In this document: positions 43,255 through 56,049 of the stretch, piece by piece
Layout: each line of letters opens with the position of its first letter
Numbering within the stretch: the stretch's first letter is position 1
Origin: Neoechinorhynchus agilis
Taxonomy: Eukaryota; Acanthocephala
Length of the DNA: 64,000 nt
Assembly (NCBI GenBank): GCA_051530055.1
Contig: CM121341.1
Span: 10,974,001 to 11,038,000 of the forward strand
Direction of reading: 5' to 3'
Made by a program: the position numbers and the translations under genes
The notes under the pieces: model-generated
Seen by the model: only the letters and a program-made list of their open reading frames with translations
Told to the model about the DNA's origin: nothing
The model's database searches: none

Positions 43255-46200
43255 TCACTTAAGCGTCAGATTCTTTATTAGTGAAACTGACTGTTGAACA
43301 AAAACTTGACCTCTGTCTGTCAGTACCGCGAGTCTCTTTCCCAAGATTGTATTTATGCACAACGGAACATCAGCGATTACATATCTCTCAAAAATCTTCT
43401 GAGGATTTAAGACGGATATGACACTGATTGAGTGATCTTCACATCCGACATAAAGGTTCGGTTCGTCATAGTGAATGGCTGTAATAGCACAGTTACTCAA
43501 TTTAGCTTTAACTATAGTCTTCTTATTATAGATATCGATCACAAATACCTTTCCACTGCTTGACCCGATTGCAATGTGAGCCAATTCTTGGCTTTCATCA
43601 TTGCTAAAAAATGCGTGGAGAACTCTCAATTTTAGATTTGGATCAACGTAAAGCAGGTTAAGGCATCGGTCGAAGCTAATCGCTTGCTGGTCTTCATTTA
43701 AAATCTCGTCCATTGTAAACCTGTAGTATAGTAAATTCTGATCAGTCGTCACTACAATTGCCAAAAACTCGTTATTTGGATAAAAGAGAATCGTAAACCA
43801 AACTGGCCATTCGGCTAGATCAACCGCGTGCTCTACAGTATCAATGTCTTCACTTATGACGTCCATGCTTATCTTTCCGTCTGACTGTCGCGATAGTTCA
43901 ACATACAAATTCTTATTTAACATTATCTGTTTGTGTTCACTGCCGTATTGATAGGTATCTATTTTATCACTTCCAGAGGTAATGATTGTTTTCCGAAGTG
44001 CCCGGCCAGGAAAATGAAAATAATTGTTGTGACAATAAGCATAATGAAATCCATAGACACAATGAGGATGGTCGAATAAGGCAGTTTCACTTTTATCTTC
44101 TGTGAGTCTACCGTTTGCATCGCATTTCCATTTTGTCAACACGTGATGGCTATTCACGGTCAGCATAAATTTCTTGCACCTGCATACGTCCATGCACTTG
44201 ATATCATTTTGAAGAAATTCCCGAGGAATTGGAGTTAAACTCACTTTACCTTCCGCTCCGCAGCAAACAATATTATCATTGCTTAACAGGGCAAAATCAG
44301 TACATTCGCCGCCATGTGGACGTATCGTCCGGTAATTATTTCGCATATCCGGTTCATCATATAAAACTATTTTTCCATCTTCCGATAAGAACAACATTGC
44401 CGTACCATCGGAGTCCATTTCGCCCACAAAAATATGCGATCTGGCCGATTTTATTTTTCGCGCATCATAACAGCCTTTCATGGCTGGATCTTCGCCAAGT
44501 TCAACGTAGTATATCATCTGCGATTCATTGCTTAGAATGAAGACAATTTCTTCGTCAATGCTTGAATTAAGAATTCGTGATGGAACGTCAGGAATTAAAT
44601 TCCGAACGCGACATTCACTGTTCGCGACAATTGAAAGCTTTCCTTCGTCTGATTTCACTTTAAATATTCTCATATCGCCATCACCAAAGTCGACGATCAA
44701 TGATTTTTCGCAATAGGCAATTTCTTGGATAGGATTTGAACTTAGCCTGTAACACGATGTTGGTTCAAAATTATATGTATGACAAAGTGCGGCTTTAAAT
44801 TTTAATGGGCAGCAATTCATTTACATTTTTAAATTTAATATTACATCTATTATGACAGAGAGCATAAGAAAATTTTCATTCAAACATAGAGAAAATATAA
44901 CAAGAGCAAGGCTTTCATAAAAAACTGCGGATCAATCGAAAAGAAAATGCCGTTTGGCACAAAATTTATTATACTTCATAGTGAGAAGGTTACTAATCAA
45001 TGAGCTATGGTCAGAGGAATTTAGTTGAATAAAAGTTTCAATAAAAATAAATTGTATTGATGGAATTTGAATGCGTCTCATTTGAAATTGTTATCTTTCA
45101 AAATGGACATTGTTCTTATATTCTTTACCCCCGCACAAATGTTCGTGGGCATAGACTAGAAAATATTTGTTTGATTGTAAAACCTAAATTTTTTAAAGCT
45201 ACGCTTATTAGAGTAGCACCTCAACGTATTCGCGAAGATCCGGATGCTACCATCATCATAACCAACAGCAATAAATGCGTTAATATTGCAACAGCAAGTT
45301 GCCCGGTTATCGGCTTTCAACTTGATAAAAAAAATTGAATATTCAGTAATCACGAATGCTTGTTGGTCACTCGATATTCCAACGACTTTATAACAATCAT
45401 ATGTACTTTTTCTAATGCAGTACAATGAAGATCCTAGATCTGTTATGGACTTGATTTTTGGATTGGTCTTTACGGCACTAAATTCGTACAGTTTTCCGTT
45501 TTCACAGTAAGCAAGGAAAGTTTCACTACACGACATTGAGAGTTGCAAAACGTTCCCGGCACCCTTCAAGTTTATTGAACTTTTACAAAGCATATCCACT
45601 TGATCGTAGATCTTAACGATTGAGTTGCTGAAACCGACTGCTACACGATTATTGTAATATTGAGAACAAAAGCATAGAGGTTCTCCGGCCTCGGATTTCG
45701 ACACGTCTATGCTTTTCACGAGAACGGACTCAGTAAAATTAAAGACCTGGATACTCGATGCGCTAGAAGCAATGTACAAATCACGCGAAGGCAGCGTCGA
45801 AGGACATGAGAATCCACGCCTTATCTCATTTTTATCTTCACCATATACAGTTCTAAGCAATTGCTTACTTAACAGATTTAACACATGATCAACATCTCTA
45901 CTTACGGCATTCGCAATCAGACAATTGTAAGGAAATATAACGCTTAAGTGATAAAGCGCAATATTGGTGCTCATGGAATATAAATTTTCACCGGTGTAAG
46001 GATTCCAACATTTTATTCCTTCCTCCGCGGATAACCAGCCTACAGAAAAAATGCAAAGATCCACTGGATGGAAACGTACACAGTAAATCGGTTTTCGGCT
46101 CGCCTTTATTGTGATAACGTGAGCCAGAGAGTCCGAATTCCTTATCGAACACCACTGTAAAGCATGTAGAAGAAAAGCTAATTCAATTAAAAAAATATTA

Positions 46201-49200
46201 GCTCAATATCTTGTAAATTTTTAAAATTTCAATACGAAACGACGAAATTCTAGGATCGGTAGGATGGAGAATAAGAATTACAATGGTGTTTGTACGGCAA
46301 TTTGGCCATCATATGAACATGTGGCAATCAGATGATGACCAGCATCCATCGAAGTGATTTTGCCGGTGTGATCGCTTTGAAAATTGTTGATTCGTATTTG
46401 CAACAGTAGATCCCAGACTGAAAGAGATGCATCGTGGGACACACTTGCGAGACGATTTTCATCCAGAAAATTTACCCCCGATATACAATCATTGTGACCG
46501 TAGAATGAGTTACGAATCGAAGACGTGGTTGAATCGATAATCATTACGGAACCGATTTTCGTACCGATCGCCACCATTCCCGTTCCAGCAAACGCGTCCA
46601 CACAAACGGCGAGATTTTCAGTTGACTGGTAAATCACAGTCCTTGGTGTGGTTGTATTAATCGGTCTCAAAGCGGAAGTCAGATTCTTCTTTTCAGCAAG
46701 CTGTGTAGCCTCTATTAATAAGTGTGTGTTGGAGTCTTGTAGCATCATTTCAAGGTAACAATTCGGGTTTGTTTGCAAAATGAATCGATTGTTGCGAATA
46801 AAAGTAAACATGTCATAAAACCTCTTGTCTTTTTCAAGAGATGAAGAAGTTTGCAACAGTTCAATATAGTCTTTAAGAAGTTCATCAATACAACCTAGTG
46901 CACATCTCGCCTCGAGGTACGAAACATCTTTTAAAAGTTTCTCTGCGTACATTGGACAATCAGATCGAATTGCATGAGAAATTAGTTTTATCATCATTTG
47001 AGGACAGGGCGAATGCCAAGAGTGGTTTCTGAACGGATCACAGTGCGATTCGTAATACACTGCTATGAGTTTGTGCGAGTGCTGAGTGTACTTTGTAAAT
47101 GGTTTTGTTTTTCGGATACATTCAACCACAATATCCTTGATTTCTTTATGAGCAAACGAAATGATGCCACCATCATGCTCGTTACTTGGGGTCAGGTATC
47201 CGCTCAGAAAATCTCGCAAGGCGAAGAATTCCGATTGAATTAGCCGTGGCGCATTTAAGGGGTCGCCGCTACCTAAGCTGCAAATTATATTTTCGATTGA
47301 TTCTTTGTTTAAATCAAATTGGGAATCCAAATAAAGAAGGTTAAGTAGATCGACTTCACTGATTCCATCGTTTACACAAAGCAGAAGAGAAAGCAATCGA
47401 TATACATTCAATGTACCTTCGTATTTCTTTAGTCGATCTAGAGATGTTCCAACCATTCGGGGAAAAGAACCCGGTAGTTTAGAAACATTCAATGATACCA
47501 TTTCGAAATCGGTCGTTAGCTTGCGAATTTCTTCACAGGCAAATTGCACGTACAGAGGAAATTTTGCATGTTGTTTCGTTAGAAGCATTCTTAACTGATT
47601 ATTCCGTGAACTTTCCTCGAGCGCCTTGCTGAATCGAGCAAAGGTACTGATAGCAATCTCCTTGCGTTCTGGATAAGTTAAATCATCGAGTACAAAAGTA
47701 GACTGATTCATTTTAGAGGGAATAACTATGTCTTTCATAAAATCACTGCTTGTCAAAAGCAAGCTTGTATTCTAAAGAACGGGAATATTTAGATTTAGTC
47801 TAAGGTCGGATAAAATTCGAGGCTCGTCATGTAAAAGGCTACAAGCGTCACTGATGAATAAAATTTTAAATATTTTAAGTACCTACGTTTCTCGGCGAAC
47901 AGTGGCGGTTATAATATAACAAAATTTTAAAAGAAACTTACATAATTAAAAGTCTCCTTGAACATTCGTTTTATCAGATGCGGTTGTCTTAACCATTCAA
48001 ATCCATCCACAGCAAGAAGTATCCTTTTACCCTCAGAGGCGAATTGTTTCAAGACATTTGAAAAACTAGCAATAACAGTGTCCTCATTATCATCTTTGAA
48101 ATGAATTTCCTCTTCCATTTCATGGGACATCTCATGAATAAATGTATTTAGCATCATGTTAGCGCTACTGTGGCCACCATCAGATAAATAGAAAAGGCAT
48201 GTCAGACCGTATTTCTGAGATTGTAATTCCTTGATAATTTGACACATAAATGTTGTCCGTCCGGAACCCGGAGAACCTTCTATAATCACTAATTGATTTC
48301 CGCCACGATTTTTTAGGACTGCAATTGCGCTATTAAATAGGCTCTTTCTTACAATTGGATGTATTGCCATTTCTTCGAATTTCGATTTCATGTATTCCAT
48401 CTCAAGATTAATATCATCACACAGGAAATCATTGGTTCGTTCAACAGGAAGTCTTAGCTTCTCCAAACAATTCCAAACGTTATTAAATACCCGCTCTGCA
48501 AAGGTTTCGAGGTTCCTAAGTTTCACAACACCACCAGAGGTAAGCCCAGCGTAGCTACATGGATAATTCCGATAAACTTCAAATCCTGATGAGATAATTT
48601 TCGACTTCAATTCTCTAAGCCTTTGTACTTTGTCTTTACAGGTGTCCACCAAGTTATCTTTGTAAACATTCGGAACATTATCAACATACGATTCGTCGCG
48701 CAAATAGAAAAACGCTCGATCCTTTGTGCATTTATATTTTTCAAATGCACCTTCGATTATTTCAAGTTCGGTTATTGAAGCTCCAGGTGGATATTGAGTG
48801 ATCCATCGATGACGAATTTTATCGATATTTTCGTAGCTAAAATCGGAATAACCGTATCGACTTCCTAAGATACCAATAAATATGTCGTTTTTTCGAGCTT
48901 CATTCAGACAAACTTTGATGCAGCCTTCAACTGAATCTTCTGTTACGCCCCATCTTAGATCGATGTCATAAAGATTAATTGAAAGGGCTCGAGCTCGGCT
49001 CCGTAATTCCGGAAATACTTGCTTAAACAAAATATCCCGTTCATTCGTCATGTCCAAAAACGTTGACGAGACAAATATTCGAACGTTACGCCATCTTGGT
49101 AAATCGGGAAAATGTCTTACTAACTCATTTCCAGTAAATAAATCTTCCTCCTTCAGTCCTTCAACCAATCCGAACTCTTGATCAATTTTATTGACCCGCT

Positions 49201-52200
49201 TCACTTGTGACTCTACATCTCGATCCGATAAATATCTTGAATAAATAAATGAAAATAGAAACGTAAAGCCATAAACGATACCTCAGTACTTTCTCAGATG
49301 CTCCCACAATGAATATATCATTCCTAGTTGTAGATGGAAGTTCATTAACGTTAGAAAGAAAAAGGTTCATTGACAAAAGGTTAGAATTTTGAACTTGTCT
49401 ATAGTAGTCGATTGATTTTTTGGTAGCGTTATACAAATCTAACGATTCCGATATTGTAACAATATTGTCGAATTTCTATACATTTACATGTTATCGCTAA
49501 CTTTTAAAAAATGGAGCATACTATGAATCCATCGTAACGTGAAGCGAATTCAATAATATATTCTCCATAATCTGATATAACTTCTCCATCAATATCGCAC
49601 TCAAATTCTTTATTGCTATCTGAATGGTCACTGACATCAAATTCGTCGCCTTTTGAATTTGATCCGTTGCTGGATATATCAACTTCATCTTCCTCGTTGT
49701 TTTCGACTGATTTATCTGGATCCTTGGATGTAGATTCACTTTGGAATTCATTTACGATATATTTCCGGAGTTTATAAATCACTTGAAGGTCCAATCGTGA
49801 ACTATTGATTTCTGTAATAGGTGATGATTTTCCCTTGTAGAATAAAACCAGTTTGCACATCTCGCATCGATAATAAATAATTAAGGCTGATAGCAGCTCC
49901 ATCATCTCCTAAATCACAAAATAATCAACAAAATAAAGTGAATGTTTCCTTTACACGAAGAGGATAAATGCACTTTTCAAATCGTTGTTTAAACTTAATG
50001 TCAAGAATAAGTTAACATATTATACGCTGTGGATATTCTACTTGCAGAACGCTAAAATAAATTCCGCAACCAAAAAGGTAATACATAAAGGAAGGACTTT
50101 GCAGTTTGCTTTTACAAATGAAGTATAAGGCAGACGCCCTAATAATTGTTATTGAAATATCTAAAGAGCGATCTGCAGTATTTAATAATTCTACACTGCT
50201 GTAGGATTAGTGTATAAAAACCATAAAAAATATAAAATGCCTGCATTTTTGGGTTGCTTATGTTCTCAAATGTCTTATTATAATTTCATACCTTCGAAGT
50301 TTTATTTTCCTGTCTTTTTTTCGTTTTTTCCTCAACTTTGGGATTAACGATATTCTCCACGTCAACGATTACAATGGTTTTTCCCGGAATTACTGGAACG
50401 TCGTTTTCGACTGAAATCGAAAGCGCTTCAGATATTGCTATTTGCAATTGTTCATTGTACTCGCGCCTATGGAAAAATAAAAGGGACCTATTGAATTTAA
50501 TTACTTACCACTTGGGATTTTCGCTATTGCGATTAGAGTCCTTATATTGCTCCTTTAATGCCATGTACGCCTGATAAAATTGCTGCGGAAATTGTCTCGA
50601 TTTTTTTACTTGCTCCTAGCGCACGCCATAAATGCACTTTAATGAGCCACTTCTCTTACCTCATCTTTTATAATATTAATAACTTTAAGAAAATGTTGAT
50701 TGGATATTTTCTTATCCACAAGGTTTCTTAAATTTCGGATTAGCGCCATGTAAGCAACCGCATTTTTGTCTATAGAAAGACAATATGCAAAAAACTTGTA
50801 GTAAATAGTATATACCTAAAAGATTCTCCCATACATTAGCAGAGTTGCCATTTAAGCTTAATTCTCTTTCCCAGGTGACTATCGGGTCGAATTTAAATTT
50901 TTTACCAGCCAATGATTCATCAAATTCTCCAGGTAATTCTGATGCAATGAATTCGTCGATATTTGATGGGTACCTTTAGCAATTTAATGGATATTAGTTA
51001 ACTTTAACAAAAATTGAGAAAATAACACACCTTGCTTGAACAACTTTCATTACCTTATCTCTTGGGTACTTGATGTGCAATACCTTTACAGCGGTTTTCA
51101 TCGTTAGGGACTTCGCTTGTTTGCTTCGTCTTTCAATCTTCTTTGGTATTCTTGCCAATGATTTGTATTTTTCTATGATACAAATATGAGAGGATGTAAT
51201 TTCTAAATAATGAAAAATTACGAAGGTGGAAATCGGAAAATTGTCCGAATTTTAATTTCATTACTTTAACCAAGCATCTTGGAATTGCTGTTTTTTCGCT
51301 CATTGCCTATTGCAGAAAATAACTAATTATGATAAAGACGAATTTTATTCGACGATTGATTTTGTTCACATTTAAGCGATAATATTTGCAACGTAGCTTG
51401 CGAAAATTGAGTATTTAAAGTGAACTTTAATATTGCGACCTTTAAACCTATAAAGTTTTAGAATTAATTTTTTGATAATGCTTTTGTAAAAGATATTAAC
51501 GGAGAATAAAATTAATCGTCAGATGTATAACAAGTAATTACTTTGTAAAAATCAAGAACTTCCAGCCAATCTGTGGGAAGATTGACAACCGAACAGAAGT
51601 ATTTCGAAAGATAAGGACGACATGATTGCTCCGAACTGGAAAACGCTAACAAGAGATTGGCTAGTGACCTAAAGTTCAATATATTCCTTATATACAGAGC
51701 AGCCTGTACAAGAATGTCACAATGAGCAGATACGAAGTTTTAAACTCGCCTTCAGTACGAACTCTGGATCATGATTTGCTATATTTCGGCAAATATCGAT
51801 GACCTCTGTTCTTGGACTATGGTAGAAACCTCGAAATCGTGTATTATTTGCATAACTGAGAGCTGCATAATTCAGCAAATCATTTTTTGCTTTATCAACC
51901 AGATCAACGGTTTCCTTGACATTTTGAGTCATAATTTCCTTTTTTTCAAAATCAATTCGAGGCGGCAAGTTGATTGAGCGATCAACGTCCTGAGTGTCAC
52001 CGAACTCCCTGCCACTTTCACTCATCGGTTCAATATAAACGTCCTCCTTTGCTTTCTTATCAAGGCGGCGACTTTTCACTTGTTTTCGTTTTGGGTAACA
52101 CGGAGTTCCGTCAAGGACATCCAGCAAATTTGAGAGATTAACCGAGGGAGTCGAAGAGCCACTGCTCGTGTCACGTTTTTCGGATTCCTGAAGTCGCTTC

Positions 52201-52247
52201 CTTTGCAAGTTCTCGTGGGCGGCTAATATGCTTTCCTTATCAGACAT
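43255..52247 (-). CDS. TEP1: Telomerase protein component 1 (TEP1) homologue, complete
   Basis: Fourteen exons join with correct phase at all thirteen junctions: 51750-52247, 51542-51703, 51222-51306, 51031-51172, 50816-50973, 50660-50769, 50509-50615, 50292-50466, 49522-49908, 49282-49475, 47942-49235, 46296-47771, 45226-46154, 43255-44746. The product is 2,402 aa (human TEP1 2,627). TROVE: HDPEFVLK then ALYIRNILNFRSLANLLLAF, LPTDWLEVLDFYK, SLAGKKFKFDPIVTWERELS, AYMALIRNLRNL. A vWA-like segment follows (PGKTIVIVDVENIV; KFDNIVTISESLD). DUF4062 starts near residue 724 (VRIFVSSTFLDMTNERD, IDLRWGVTED, GILGSRYGY), NACHT has Walker A GSPGSGRTT (993-1001) and Walker B ILLAVDG. WD40 blades fill residues about 1490-2402. 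In vertebrates TEP1 binds vault RNA and telomerase RNA. Intron 1 is GC-AG. Confidence 0.95.
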
Positions 52248-52299
52248 TGCCCAGGAAAATAAGAATCTTGGAATGAGAACTTGAAGACACAAATTCGTG

Positions 52300-53445
52300 G
52301 TTTTTTCGGAGCAAAACTCATGTTACACCCACATTTTCTCCCGTTGTCAAAGCTACCACCATGACGAACTCAGGAGTCATCAACTTTGTCATAAATCGAA
52401 GAACATAGTTGGTTTAAACAAAGAAACCGTTCAATAAAAATGGTTTTAGATTTTAAGTCGCCATACAATAAAGCGCCTTGCTGTTAAAATTTAAAGTACG
52501 CACTAAAAGTTTTTGACGTTTTCGCAATATTTTATATTCGAGTGATTGATTAAAATCTGAACGTGTCTATAACTTGATTGATTTAAACAAAGTGATTTAG
52601 TTTATTTCTTTGAAATCCAGGATTATGAACACCACAACCTAAATTTTAGTTTCAGTTGCAGGTTGCGATTCTTTTAATTTAGACAGCAGGCCGCCAAAAA
52701 CCATTGATTCTACGACTTGACTGTGAAAATAACCGATAGCGTGCAATTTCAAGCAACCAACATCGATAATTAAGTTTCTGGTCTATGCAAGCTAAAACAA
52801 CTCTAAATTTAAAGCTTTATCTCCCACCTAAGTTCTTAAAACTAAAAGCATTGTTATTACAAATACAGTAGAATTCTACCATTGTCGAAAATTCATGACG
52901 TCCCAGCGTTATAAAACTGTGAATTATCGGAATCGATTTGTCGCATTCGTGATCCGATCGAATTTCATGGGGACTACGCTTAGCCCAATTTCCAGCTGCG
53001 AAAACAAACGATTACAAGTTGAACACCGATTGAAAGCAGTTATGAACAAAAACTCACGTAAAAGGAGAAAAACTTCGAAATATTGGTCCAAAATAAATTG
53101 GTTTCAACCGCGTATAGTGCTCAAATAAGGACAATTGAAAAATTACGAGCAATGGTTTTACGGGCACATAGGAACCTGTTCCAACCAAAGATACTTTGCC
53201 CTTTTAGTGAAGAACTTAATTGTAAAAAACGAGATGAATATTCTGGATCTATACTGGCGACAAAAACCTAGAAGATTCGTTTGTTGCCTTTCTTAATAGT
53301 TTCAAAATCACTCACCATTCGATTCTTTCAACAAAGAGGACCCTAATTCCATCTTTTCCCTCAACTCTTAAAACGGTATTGTGAAATACTACTTCATTTT
53401 CCAGACGCATGATTAATCAAGTTTTATTTTTAATTTGACACTTGG
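52300..53445. other. Intergenic region upstream of TEP1
   Basis: Includes the TEP1 promoter region. The open frames at 52895 and 53083 are Lys/Arg-rich but have no family resemblance or splice support, so they are not called. Confidence 0.45.
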
Positions 53446-53449
53446 GTAG

Positions 53450-53638
53450 GCTGTTGCAATGATAAAGAAAATCTTTAGTTTCGAACTTTCGCCGTCTTAC
53501 AACTTCTTTAGGAATCTACAAAGGTGCGTGGAGTTTTGCAGCTTGTTAAAGTAGCGACATCAAAGCGGGAAGTTCGTCCCGTTTGTTGAGCAGTTCTGGA
53601 GTTTAGTCTTAGTGATGTCCCGAACTCGCTCTTACATT
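53450..53638. repeat. Dispersed repeat, second copy
   Basis: Counterpart of 37551-37735, with TTTAGTTTCGAACTTTCGCC, GTCTTACAACTTCTTTAGGA and AGCGGGAAGTTCGTCCCGTT. Confidence 0.8.
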
Positions 53639-53850
53639 TCCTCCGGATTCTCAGATACCTCCTGAAGAGGCGGGACTCATCAGTGAGTTTCCTCCCTTCA
53701 GCGGTATTTCGTCCCCTTTGGCTGTGCGTCATTGGCGGTAACGGATTCGAACCACTTGACCCCTAATTGTCATCACGGGCATTAGTCCACTTGATAACCT
53801 CGACACAACTACGAACGTTTAACTATCACTTCTCTGATGCAATTGGTTTG
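53639..53850 (-). mobile_element. tRNA-derived SINE
   Basis: Reads on the minus strand: GTGTCGAGGTTATCAAGTGG, ACTAATGCCCGTGATGACAA, then GTGGTTCGAATCCGTTACC with an exact B box (GGTTCGAATCC), then CGCTGAAGGGAGGAAACTCA, CTGATGAGTCCCGCCTCTTC, GGAGGTATCTGAGAATCCGG. The head resembles a serine-type tRNA with a long variable arm. Confidence 0.75.
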
Positions 53851-53929
53851 GCTTTATGCCTAAAAATAAGCCGGACAAAAAGGAACAAACTAAAAATTTA
53901 ATGAAGCTTCGGCGATAGATAGCTGCACC

Positions 53930-54135
53930 GAGTCCTTGGTCACAAACCCAAATCCCAGCGTTCCCGCGTTGCACAGTTAGACTTATGTTTTGTAGGAGGA
54001 ATACTCCTGATCTCGTATCGCCAGTGAATCGTCCCAGAAACCAAAGGGAACAAAATAATGATTTCTACTCAGGTCCCTGTATTTTGTCTTTTTGCGTTCC
54101 TCGGCGGCGGTTGCTGATCCCCCCTTCGGTTTAAT
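53930..54135 (-). mobile_element. LINE 3'-end fragment
   Basis: Minus strand ends with the VQRGNAG-like stretch (CCAGCGTTCCCGCGTTGCAC reversed) and shares GGAGGAATACTCCTG and AAAGGGAACAAAATAATGAT with the palindrome arm at 31.76-31.93 kb. Same family as the 23.6-kb tail. Confidence 0.6.
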
Positions 54136-56049
54136 AGTGGCGTGTTTGAGCGCTCTCTAAGCATTCGAAAAGGCAGAATTGATCTTATCGGACGAAATTT
54201 CAAACGACAGTTTGAGAATATTGATTGCATTATTGGATGGGTAAATAAAGCAGCTAAATTTGAAATAATGGTAAGCGAGTTTCTTAAAATACCATAACCA
54301 TTTAAACGCATAATAATCAATGCTTTAGGTTATCTGAGTTACTCAACGTTGTTTGCCTAGTAAAATATTAAGCGGCGTTTCCCTTTAATTTCAACCGATC
54401 CTTGCATAACAAAAAAAAGAATAATCGATTTAACGGCATTTTAAAATGAAATCCGCATTAAAGATATTTGTTTATCGCAAGTCGAACATCGTGGGAAATG
54501 ATAATTATCATGATTGGTGACCTCATTTCTATGAGTATTTACTACTATAGTTTGAAAGCAATAGCTACTAACCTTCAGTTTCATATTTTATGTTTATTCC
54601 TGTACTCCCGGTGAAAAATTCATGGGTTGGATCCTATCTGCATGGTTTCAAGTACTAATTTTCTTGCAAGGAGAGGTTCCACGCAAGTAAAAGACGTATT
54701 ATTAAAGCCACGAATGAGCAATGTCTTTTCCTGATAATTCACAATCGCCGAGGATCAGTCGAAAGTACGACAAGGCTGTCTATGTTGAGAAACTCTCTTT
54801 TTGATCTATTAAAATGTCTGCACAGTGTAAAACTCTCGCATTGAGAACAAGGAATTTTATGTATTCCACTCATATGTTTACGCTTCTATGAATCCTGTTC
54901 GTTTTAAATGTTGCAGCTCAAATTAAGAGTAAAAATGCACTCTGTGCTGATATTCTTAGTCAAAGTGTCAAAATAAAAATAATCAGTCTCCAAAATAACT
55001 GAAAGATATCGCCAGTATTTTACCGCTGGTAGATAGAGGTTCAGAGTGTAGAAGGATGAAAGGAATTGCGATTGCGAGTGTTGTGCTCATGTAAAAAGGG
55101 GAATAAAATGTTGTACAAATTGTCGTGGTAGGGTTGATTGACGTTTTGATTGTTTCTTGATAATTTTATAAATGCATTTGCTGTGCGGGACAATATCAAC
55201 TGTTCAAATTTTTAGAGGATATTCTTTAGAGGCTCTTCGGAATTTAATTGTTAATCACACTTAGATGTTTTGCTTATTACATTTATTTGGACACGGTTTT
55301 TCCTATTTATTTCACTCGTTTCTGATAAAGTGTATAACAGTTGCAATAAGTAAAAATGAACTGGTAAACGGCGCAGGTAATTTAAAAGTTGATTAAATCT
55401 TACGACCGATGGAGATTTTCATGTCCCTGTAGGCTCACTTAAATATTTATATTAATTTTAATAATTATGGTTTTATTTTAAAATGCTTTATTGTAACTAT
55501 TATATTCGAACAATACATTTTCGATTTCTGCGTTATGGTTCAACTTAGAAATTTTCAATTTCACGAGATTTTGCATCCACAAAAATAATTATGTGAAATT
55601 TCGTTGCTGTTTAAATCAAAGACTTCCCTGAGAAAAATGTTTAAAAACAACCGTCTTAAGCACTGTTGAAAAAGTGAGACGTTCTTAAATTAAGCGAAGA
55701 GAAAATAAAAGTTAAAAAAATTGAGCAATATAATTTACTCGTAGCTGTAGCAACATTTTCTGTTGAAAAGCATGTGACTAAAATCAAATAAAAATTAAAA
55801 GCCGTTGAAGGAGGTGGATTCGACAGGTTTAACAAAGGTGTATAGATGGTTACAAATCACTCACGGACTTCATTCGAAATGCAAATGTTTCCGTGGACGT
55901 AAGCTCATAGAAAAGCAAAAATGATTTCGATCGAATTCACTCGCGAGAGCACGAACATTCACTTAGCGCACGGATTTCGGCATGATAGCGCTTTAGTTTG
56001 ATCTCAACTAAGTTGCCGTTTAGTAGAAAATCGATAGCGAGGGCATAAG
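54136..56049. other. Non-coding stretch; one exon-like block
   Basis: An open stretch on the + strand at about 54137-54272 lies between TTTAATAG and ATG|GTAAGC and reads FERSLSIRKGRIDLIGRNFK, QFENIDCIIGWVNKAAKFEI. It has splice-like borders but no partner exon was found, so it is only a candidate. The remaining 1.7 kb is AT-rich with nothing recognised. Confidence 0.3.

Noticed and set aside
53640-53720. CTGATGAGTCC in the SINE as a hammerhead core
   Set aside because: The 5' core matches, but no GAAA follows a closing stem in any of the copies; likely coincidence or an old relic.
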